From contig NZ_SOCE01000002.1 of NCBI RefSeq assembly GCF_004365175.1, positions 496,001 to 560,000 of the forward strand: a DNA stretch of 64,000 bases, in the 5' to 3' direction. Position 1 is the stretch's first letter. Each line of letters opens with the position of its first letter. Source of the DNA: Kribbella voronezhensis. Its GTDB lineage: Bacteria; Actinomycetota; Actinomycetes; Propionibacteriales; Kribbellaceae. A model generated the notes under the pieces. It did not search any database, had not been told where the DNA came from, and was given only the letters and a program-made list of their open reading frames with translations. This document shows, piece by piece, positions 50,477 to 56,983 of this stretch. Made by a program: the position numbers and the translations under genes.

Positions 50477-51610
50477 ATGAAGCAATCCCTCAGGACCCCG
50501 TTGCGCAAGCAGCGCCGGCGACGCCGGTTGCGGTGGATCGCGCTCATCATCTGCCTGCTGCTGGTCGTACCGATGGTGTCCTATGTCCGGGCCCTGCTGT
50601 ACCCGGGCAACGCGAGCTTCTCCGTCCGGTCGGTCGAGTGGGTGCGCGACCATGGTGGCGGGAAGCTCATCGACACGATCGAGACCTGGAAGTACTCCCA
50701 CCAGGCACCGCCGACGGCCGGACCACCCCAGGACGTCACCGCCGCGGCTCCTGGACCCGCGACCGCGAAGAACTCGGCCAGGTTGCCGAAGGTGACTCCG
50801 CCGAGCGGGTTGCCACCGATCTCCCACGAAGCGACCTGGGCTTCGGCCAGGCGGGACTCGAAGGGCCGCACGCTGCTGTGGACGACCTGGTTCCGGCCGG
50901 ACCCGGCGCATCAGCCGGTGACCGTGGCGGCGGCCCTGGTTCCCCGCGGGGTGGACAGCCTGCACCTGATGCCTGGCACCCGGGAGCCGGTGGTCGGAAT
51001 GGCTTCGCCCGTCGGCTACTCGGTGCCGGCCGGTGCCTATCCCGGGTTGGTGGCGGTCTTCAACTCGGGCTTCAAGATGAAGGACGCCCACGGCGGCTGG
51101 TGGACCACCTGGTCAGCTGCCGTCCCGTTGGTCGACGGGCGTGCCTCGCTGGTCATCTCGCGCGACGGCTCGGCCCGGATCGGCGCCTGGAACTCGACCG
51201 TGCGGATGACGCCGGACGTAGTCGCGGTGCGGCAGAACCTGGACCTTGTCATCACCGGCGGGGTCATCGCGAACGGCCTGGCGGACAACGCGAGTGGCCG
51301 GTGGGGGAGTTCTCGCAGCCAGTTCCAGTACACCTGGCGATCGGGGCTGGGAACCGATGCCCGAGGCGACCTGATCTATGTGGCCGGGAACCGGCTGACG
51401 CTCGCCACGCTGGCGGCCGCGATGCACGACGCCGGCATCCGGGACGGCATGGAGCTGGACATCCACTCGGCCATGGTCAGCTTCGACATCGAGCAACCCA
51501 GGTCCTCCGGCGTGGTCACCGGCCGGCGGCTGCTGGCTTCGATGGCCTCCGGCGCCGACCGCTATCTGCGCACCGATCAGCGGGACTTCTTCTATGTCGT
51601 GGCCCGATGA
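50477..51610 (+). CDS. Membrane-anchored phosphodiester glycosidase (NAGPA domain)
   Basis: 377 aa. A very basic N-terminus (RKQRRRRR) precedes one membrane helix (about 25-45); a linker of about 80 residues leads to the NAGPA/DUF2233 domain with VAVFNSGFKMKDAHGGW, NLDLVITGG and GNRLTLATLAAAMHDAGIRDGMELDIHS. The domain cleaves sugar-1-phosphodiesters (uncovering-enzyme type). Its placement directly before ubiA, overlapping by ATGA, suggests hydrolysis of a phosphodiester-linked sugar on a lipid or wall polymer outside the membrane. Confidence 0.85.
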   Translation: MKQSLRTPLRKQRRRRRLRWIALIICLLLVVPMVSYVRALLYPGNASFSVRSVEWVRDHGGGKLIDTIETWKYSHQAPPTAGPPQDVTAAAPGPATAKNSARLPKVTPPSGLPPISHEATWASARRDSKGRTLLWTTWFRPDPAHQPVTVAAALVPRGVDSLHLMPGTREPVVGMASPVGYSVPAGAYPGLVAVFNSGFKMKDAHGGWWTTWSAAVPLVDGRASLVISRDGSARIGAWNSTVRMTPDVVAVRQNLDLVITGGVIANGLADNASGRWGSSRSQFQYTWRSGLGTDARGDLIYVAGNRLTLATLAAAMHDAGIRDGMELDIHSAMVSFDIEQPRSSGVVTGRRLLASMASGADRYLRTDQRDFFYVVAR

Positions 51611-52512
51611 CCGCTCTCCGTGACGCGCCGGTCATCGCCCGCCCAGCCAGGCTGCGGTCCTTCGTCCAGCTGAGCCGCCCACAGCAATGGCACAAGAGCC
51701 TGATGCTGTTCGCCGCGCCGTTCGCGGCCGGCGTGATCGATCAGCGCTGGGCCCTGATCCGGGTCTGCTGGGCAGCTGCCGCCTTCACCCTGCTGTCCGT
51801 GGCCGTCTACGCCACCAACGACGTCCAGGATGCGCCCGACGATCGCCGCCACCCCCGGAAACAGAACCGCCCGGTCGCTGCCGGCACGATCAGTCCCCGG
51901 CTTGCCCTCGGCTGGGCCGCCTCGACCGCCGTCGCAGGAGTTGTGGCCATGGTGCCGCTGGGTTGGCCGGTGGTGATCCTCGGCGTCGCCTATCTCGGCT
52001 CACAGCTGCTGTACGTCTTCGGTCTGAAGCATGTCGCGGTCGTGGATGTGGTCGTCGTGGCCACGGGATTCGTACTGCGTGCGGCGGCCGGTGCCGCCGC
52101 CGTTCGGGTGCCGGTCTCCAACTGGTTCCTGCTGGTCTCGCTCTTCGGCGCGTTGTTCCTCGTCGCGGGAAAGCGGCGGGCTGAGCGATCCGCTCCATCG
52201 AGCAACGGGCAGACCAGGCCGGTGCTGGCGGCGTACTCGGCGGCCTGGCTCGATCAACTGCTGACCGTGGCTCTGCTGGGCGCCTCCATGTCCTACGGCC
52301 TGTGGGCCTTCCAGTACCTCGGCACCGACGTCTACCACCAACTGCTCGCCCTCTCGTTCCTGCCCTTCCTCACCGGCCTCCTCCGCTACGGCCTGCTGGT
52401 GTCGACCGGCTCCGGTGAACTCCCCGAACACGAACTCTTCCGCGACCGCGTCCTGCTGACCGCCGGGGTTCTGTGGTCCCTCCTGGTCGCAGCGGGCCTC
52501 TACCTGGCCTGA
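51607..52512 (+). CDS. ubiA: Polyprenyl-phosphate phosphoribosyltransferase (DPPR synthase, UbiA-type)
   Basis: 301 aa, against 302 for Rv3806c. About nine membrane segments; LSRPQQWHKSLMLFAAP, the Mg-pyrophosphate motif NDVQDAPDDRRHP (NDxxDxxxD), KQNRPVAAG, FGLKHVAVVDV, NWFLLVSLFGALFLVAGKR and LFRDRVLL all align with the mycobacterial DPPR synthase, not with quinone-pathway UbiA. It transfers phosphoribose from PRPP to polyprenyl phosphate, the first committed step of polyprenylphosphoryl-arabinose synthesis. Last gene of a two-gene unit behind box d. Confidence 0.93.
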   Translation: MTALRDAPVIARPARLRSFVQLSRPQQWHKSLMLFAAPFAAGVIDQRWALIRVCWAAAAFTLLSVAVYATNDVQDAPDDRRHPRKQNRPVAAGTISPRLALGWAASTAVAGVVAMVPLGWPVVILGVAYLGSQLLYVFGLKHVAVVDVVVVATGFVLRAAAGAAAVRVPVSNWFLLVSLFGALFLVAGKRRAERSAPSSNGQTRPVLAAYSAAWLDQLLTVALLGASMSYGLWAFQYLGTDVYHQLLALSFLPFLTGLLRYGLLVSTGSGELPEHELFRDRVLLTAGVLWSLLVAAGLYLA

Positions 52513-52513
52513 T

Positions 52514-52546
52514 CTCAGCGACTTCTCAGCTGTTCGGGGCTACCGT
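52514..52546 (+). promoter_or_regulatory. CTCAG direct-repeat box (site e)
   Basis: CTCAGCG (52514-52520) and CTCAGCT (52525-52531), 11-base period; 9 bases; TACCGT (52541-52546), predicted start near 52553 and ATG at 52569. The best-formed member of the set. Confidence 0.72.
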
Positions 52547-52568
52547 CAGGAGATCTCGAGGGGGGCTT

Positions 52569-53582
52569 ATGGGTTTGCCAGATCTGATTCGCGGCGGGGT
52601 CGTCGCCGCGCTGATCGCAACGGCGGTCGCCTGCGGGGCGCACGCGGCCACGCAGGGATCGTCATCACCGTCACCGTCACCGTCACCGTCGCCGTCGGCG
52701 CCGAAGAGCGAGACGGTCAGCAAGAACGACAAATGTCCGCCGGCCGCGCCCGGTCAGGCGGCGGCGCCGCCGATCAATCCGGCCAAGATCACCAAACTCC
52801 TGGTGGTGGTGCTGGAGAACAAGAACGCCTGCGCGACCGTCAAGGGCATGCCGTACCTCGCCGGGTTGGCGGACAAGTACGCGACGGCCGCCCGGTACTA
52901 CGCGATGGCGCATCCCTCGTTGCCGAACTACCTCACCCTGGCCGGCGGCTCGACTTTCGGCATCCGCGACGACCGGTCGCCGGCGGCCCACAAGCTGCCG
53001 GGCCAGTCGGTCTTCGGCCAGGTCCTCGCGGCCGGCGAGATCGCGAAGACCTACGCCGAGGACATGAAGTCGAACTGCCAGCTCGAGCAGGGCAAGCACG
53101 ACACGTACGCCGTACGCCACAACCCGTGGCTCTACTTCGTCTCGGACGCCGAGCGGCAGGCCTGCCAGCAGTACGACGTACCGGCCGGAACTCCGGAAGC
53201 GGGGGCATTCCACGACGACGTCGCGAACGGCACCCTGCCGACGTTCGGTTTCCTGGCGCCGAACCTGTGCGACGACGCCCACGACTGCCCACTCGGCTCG
53301 GCCAACACGTGGATGAAGACCTGGTTCGAACCTTTGCTGGCCGGCCCGGACTTCACCTCCGGCCACCTGCTGGTCTTGATCACCTTCGACGAGGACGACA
53401 AGCACGCCGGCAACCGGGTCCTGATGGTCGCCGTCCACCCCTCCCTGCACCACCTGGTCGTCGACACCCGCCTCGACCACACCGCCACCAGCAAGGCCGT
53501 CTCCACCCTCGTCTCCGCCCCTCCTCTCCGCGAGGCCGCCAACGCCCCCGACCTCTACACCACCCTCGGCCTGACCCACTGA
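52569..53582 (+). CDS. Lipoprotein phosphoesterase (acid phosphatase/PLC-like)
   Basis: 337 aa. Signal ends AVAC with lipidated Cys22, then an S/P-rich linker. The catalytic domain has LLVVVLENKNACATVKGMPYL, AMAHPSLPNYLTLAGGST and LITFDEDD, as in the phosphoesterase family PF04185 (phospholipase C and acid phosphatases). Surface-anchored hydrolysis of phosphate esters or phosphodiesters. It has its own CTCAG box, so it is placed in the same regulon as the polyprenyl-pentose genes. Confidence 0.87.
   Translation: MGLPDLIRGGVVAALIATAVACGAHAATQGSSSPSPSPSPSPSAPKSETVSKNDKCPPAAPGQAAAPPINPAKITKLLVVVLENKNACATVKGMPYLAGLADKYATAARYYAMAHPSLPNYLTLAGGSTFGIRDDRSPAAHKLPGQSVFGQVLAAGEIAKTYAEDMKSNCQLEQGKHDTYAVRHNPWLYFVSDAERQACQQYDVPAGTPEAGAFHDDVANGTLPTFGFLAPNLCDDAHDCPLGSANTWMKTWFEPLLAGPDFTSGHLLVLITFDEDDKHAGNRVLMVAVHPSLHHLVVDTRLDHTATSKAVSTLVSAPPLREAANAPDLYTTLGLTH
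52665..52688 (+). repeat. TCACCG hexanucleotide tandem repeat in the linker
   Basis: Four perfect TCACCG units followed by a TCGCCG variant, encoding the Ser-Pro linker of the lipoprotein. Copy number could vary between strains and change the linker length. Confidence 0.85.
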
Positions 53583-53625
53583 CCAGCTGCGCCGAAGGTG
53601 ATGAGAGGAGCGGGCTACAACGGGG

Positions 53626-55680
53626 TCAGGCGGTGATGATGGCTGGGTCCGTGATGCCGGGACGGCCGGTCTCTACGTGGCCGGCGAAGCGGCGCAGGAA
53701 GCTGTTGTCGCCGGCAACGACCACGGACACGTCGTACCAGCGGCTGGAGTAGCCGAGGTCGACCTTGTACGACGTCGTGGCGCCCGCGCGGACCTTCAGG
53801 ACCTTCGTGCGGCCGTCGTAGGCGTTCGTGATGGTGAAGGTGACCTGGCTGCTGCCACTGTTGGTGAGAGTCAGGTCGAGGTTGCCGTCGGCACCGTTGT
53901 GGCGCGCCTTCACCTCCGGACCCGCGAGGGGCTTGCCCTTGAAGGTGCGCAGGAAGCCGTTCGGGCCGAACACGGTGAGGTCGGTGACACCGTTGGAGTA
54001 GGCGGTGTTCCAGGAGTCGGTCAGCGTCTTGCCCGCCTCGGTCGTGTAGGTCCACGGCCCGTCCGTGCGGTTGGCCGAGGTGACCAGGAACTGCGCGCCC
54101 GCCTTGGTCCCCGAGGCGAAGGTCAGCGTGAACTTGCCGGTGCTCGGCACCGCCGTACCGTCCACACTCGGTGCGTAAGGCAACGGCCTGGTACGGCGAC
54201 GGCCGCGCTCCTGCACCGGCAGCTTGCCGACCGCCGGTGGCGTCGGCACGTAGTCCGGGTGCCGGTCGTGGTCCGGCGGCTGGTACGCCGAGGTGTCCGG
54301 CAACCGGCCGACCGTCGTGGATGAGCCGCTGAAGTCGAACGCCGAGGTGAGGTCGCCGCAGATCGCCCGCCGCCAGGGGGAGATGTTCGGCTCGTGCACC
54401 CCGAACCGGCGCTCCATGAACCGGATGATCGAGGTGTGGTCGAGGGTCTCGGAGCAGACGAAACCACCGGTGCTCCACGGCGACAGCACGAGCATGGGGA
54501 CGCGCTGACCGAGACCGTACGGACCGGCGGCGTACTTCGAACTCCCGGGGAACAGGTCAGGCTGCACATTGACCGTCGACAGGCCCTGGTTCGCCGAGCC
54601 GGGAGGGAACGGCGGGACCACGTGGTCGAAGAAGCCGTCGTTCTCGTCGTAGGTGACGAAGAGCGCGGTCTTGCTCCACGTGTCCGGGTCGGACGTCAGT
54701 GCGTCGAGGACCTGGGAGATGTACCAGGCGCCGTAGTTCACCGGCCAGTTCGGGTGCTCGGTGAACGCTTCCGGCGCGGCGATCCAGGAGATCTTCGGCA
54801 GCGTGCCTGCCTTCACGTCGGCGCGCAACTGGTCGAACAGGCCGTCGCCGGCTTTCGCGTTCGTACCTGTGCGGGCCTTGTCGTAGAGCGGGTTCCCGGG
54901 TGCCGCGTTGCGGTAGTTGTTGAAGTAGAGCAGCGAGTTGTCGCCGTAGTTGCCGCGGTACGCGTCGTCGATCCAGCCCCAGCTGCCGGCGGCGTCGAGT
55001 CCGTCACCGATGTCCTGGTAGATCTTCCAGGACACGCCTGCCTGCTCGAGCCGTTCGGGGTACGTCGTCCAGCCGTAGCCGGCCTCGTCGTTGCCGAGGA
55101 CCGGGCCGCCGCCGGTGCCGTCGTTACCGGTGTAGCCGGTCCACAGGTAGTACCGGTTCGGGTCGGTCGAGCCGATGAACGAGCAGTGGTAGGAGTCGCA
55201 GATGGTGAACTTGTCGGCCAGCGCGTAACGGAACGGGATGTCCTCGCGGGTCAGATAGGCCATCGTCGTGGACGTCTTGGCCGGCACCCACTGGTCGTAC
55301 TTGCCGTTGTTGAACGCGCGATGCCCGTCCGGCCAGCTGTGCGCGAGATCCTGGATGAACTGCAGGCCGAGGTTGTCGGCGTCCGGGCGGAACGGCAGGA
55401 CTTCCTCGCCACCGCTGGTCTGGTGGAAGACGGACCTGCCGCTCGGCAACGTGACCGGCCGCGGGTCGCCGTACCCACGAACCCCGTTGAGGGTGCCGAA
55501 GTAGTGGTCGAACGAGCGGTTCTCCTGCATCAGGACGACGATGTGCTCGACGTCGGTGATGTCGCCGTTGAGCCGGTGCGGCGGGATCGCGGCGGCCTGC
55601 TCGATGCTGTTCGACATCGCGGCGAGCGCGGCGCTGCCGCCGGCCAACTGGAGGAATCTCCGGCGGTTCAGTTCTGGCAT
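53626..55680 (-). CDS. Phosphocholine-specific phospholipase C (secreted, Tat)
   Basis: 684 aa. Tat signal RRRFLQLAGG at the start. Phosphoesterase core HIVVLMQENRSFDHYFGTLNGVRG, with PLC features FTICDSYHCSFIGSTDPNR, WIAAPEAFTEHPNWPVNYGAWYISQVLDAL and VTYDENDGFFDHVVPP; two C-terminal DUF756 repeats (about 490-680). It cleaves phosphatidylcholine or related lipids outside the cell and often serves phosphate scavenging. GAGGAGAT lies before the ATG. Convergent with the lipoprotein phosphoesterase; nothing of note in the 43-base gap between them. Confidence 0.92.
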   Translation of the reverse strand: MPELNRRRFLQLAGGSAALAAMSNSIEQAAAIPPHRLNGDITDVEHIVVLMQENRSFDHYFGTLNGVRGYGDPRPVTLPSGRSVFHQTSGGEEVLPFRPDADNLGLQFIQDLAHSWPDGHRAFNNGKYDQWVPAKTSTTMAYLTREDIPFRYALADKFTICDSYHCSFIGSTDPNRYYLWTGYTGNDGTGGGPVLGNDEAGYGWTTYPERLEQAGVSWKIYQDIGDGLDAAGSWGWIDDAYRGNYGDNSLLYFNNYRNAAPGNPLYDKARTGTNAKAGDGLFDQLRADVKAGTLPKISWIAAPEAFTEHPNWPVNYGAWYISQVLDALTSDPDTWSKTALFVTYDENDGFFDHVVPPFPPGSANQGLSTVNVQPDLFPGSSKYAAGPYGLGQRVPMLVLSPWSTGGFVCSETLDHTSIIRFMERRFGVHEPNISPWRRAICGDLTSAFDFSGSSTTVGRLPDTSAYQPPDHDRHPDYVPTPPAVGKLPVQERGRRRTRPLPYAPSVDGTAVPSTGKFTLTFASGTKAGAQFLVTSANRTDGPWTYTTEAGKTLTDSWNTAYSNGVTDLTVFGPNGFLRTFKGKPLAGPEVKARHNGADGNLDLTLTNSGSSQVTFTITNAYDGRTKVLKVRAGATTSYKVDLGYSSRWYDVSVVVAGDNSFLRRFAGHVETGRPGITDPAIITA

Positions 55681-55747
55681 GACTGATCTCCTCGTGGGCG
55701 GGACGGTCGGAGTGTTCAGTGCGCACGCTGCTTCCCTGGCACGCTCA

Positions 55748-55776
55748 CCCGAACAGCCGACGGACGTCAGGTGAAC
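55748..55776 (-). promoter_or_regulatory. PHO-box-like direct repeats upstream of the phospholipase C gene
   Basis: On the minus strand GTTCACC (55776-55770), GTCCGTC (55765-55759) and GTTCGGG (55754-55748) follow at 11-base intervals; the first equals the core PhoP repeat of Streptomyces, the others are degenerate. About 70-95 bases upstream of the PLC ATG, which fits phosphate control. In the remaining 55681-56018 gap TGCCGACC-G-GGTCGGCA (55935-55951) is a perfect palindrome, a possible operator for the plus-strand gene; no coding sequence seen. Confidence 0.45.
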
Positions 55777-56018
55777 TGCTTCCAGCGCGCCTTCGGGACC
55801 TTAACGCGCACGAGTGCTCCGAACAAGAAGAAACACGCAATTTGCTGCACGCCCGCCTCCGGCCGGCCCGGGTCCTGCTGACTGGTGACCTTCGCCCCTT
55901 TGACGCCGCGTGACGGAGCGAAAGGGTTGAAGTGTGCCGACCGGGTCGGCAGTTGCCGCTTGTTCTCGGCCGGCCCGTGCGACCGGTCCTGAAGGAGCGG
56001 GTGAGAAGGGGGTTTGCC

Positions 56019-56924
56019 ATGGCTGCCTGGACGACGCTGGCGCTCCAACGCGTCAAGCTCTTGGACGACAAGGTGTTGCGGCTGAAAGGCGATGCGACCG
56101 ATCAGAAGGCGATCCGGTCCCTCGGTGCGTTGCACGACGAACTCGTCCGCGCCCGGCTGGAGCACCATCTCGACGGTGCCCACGAAAGCGTCCTGAGTCG
56201 GCTCACCGGTAACGCGGTGAATGCCGCATGGGCGGATCTGCACCGGATCGAGGAACGGATCGACGAGTACGAGGACAGCCGCCGGCTGCTGACCGAAGCT
56301 CGCGACCACGTCCGCACGGACCTGACCAGCGACAGAGCCACCAAGGTGGACGCGGAGCTGGCCGAACTCCTGACAGCGGCTGACCAGCAGACCCGGCTCG
56401 ACGCGGCGCAGCGGGCGATCCGGGAGGCCCACGACGCGGCCGAGACCAGGCATCTGTCCGAGCACAACCAGCAGCTGGGCATTCTCGGTATCTGCATCGG
56501 GCTGTTCTCGACGGCCGTGGTGGTGCTCGCCGTCCAGGTGCTCGTCGGTGATCGTCTCCGGATCCTGCCGCAGCCCGCGACCGCGACGAATCTGCCGCCG
56601 GCCGCGCTGCTCGGACTGGTGATGTTCTTCGGCATGGTCGGTGGGGCCGTGAGCGCGCTGCTGTCGCTCTACATCTCGAGCAAGCAGTACACCAACACGA
56701 AGTGGTTCGATCCCCGGCCGGCACTCACCGTGGTGAAGGTCGCGCTCGGACTGTGGACCGCGGTGGTCGGCATCCTCGCGGTTGCCTCCGGGGTCCTGGT
56801 GGGGGTCTACAGTTCGACGGCGTCGGCCCTGTTCCTGGCCTTCTTGTTCGGCTACGGACAACAGGCCGTGACGACTTTCATCGACAAGCGGGTCGCGGAT
56901 CTCGCCACCGCCAAGAAGGACTGA
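56019..56924 (+). CDS. Membrane protein with coiled-coil N-terminus, unknown function
   Basis: 301 aa. ATG 56019 follows AGAAGGGGG (GTG 56001 is an in-frame alternative). Residues 1-165 are charged and helical with probable coiled coil (LHRIEERIDEYEDSRRLL, DAAQRAIREAHDAAETR); then three membrane segments (about 170-192, 208-230, 252-275), with a small loop KQYTNTKWFDPRPALTV between the second and third, and a short C-terminal tail. No catalytic motif recognised. Stands alone between the PLC gene and a terminator, with a palindrome in its upstream region. Confidence 0.75.
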   Translation: MAAWTTLALQRVKLLDDKVLRLKGDATDQKAIRSLGALHDELVRARLEHHLDGAHESVLSRLTGNAVNAAWADLHRIEERIDEYEDSRRLLTEARDHVRTDLTSDRATKVDAELAELLTAADQQTRLDAAQRAIREAHDAAETRHLSEHNQQLGILGICIGLFSTAVVVLAVQVLVGDRLRILPQPATATNLPPAALLGLVMFFGMVGGAVSALLSLYISSKQYTNTKWFDPRPALTVVKVALGLWTAVVGILAVASGVLVGVYSSTASALFLAFLFGYGQQAVTTFIDKRVADLATAKKD

Positions 56925-56944
56925 TTCAGGGCAGGCGGACAGAG

Positions 56945-56978
56945 TTCCTCGTCCCCGGCAAGACCCGGGGACGAGGAA
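56945..56978. terminator. Bidirectional hairpin terminator
   Basis: TTCCTCGTCCCCGG-CAAGAC-CCGGGGACGAGGAA: 14-bp perfect stem, 6-base loop, between the convergent genes ending at 56924 and 56984. Confidence 0.83.
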
Positions 56979-56983
56979 GGTGG

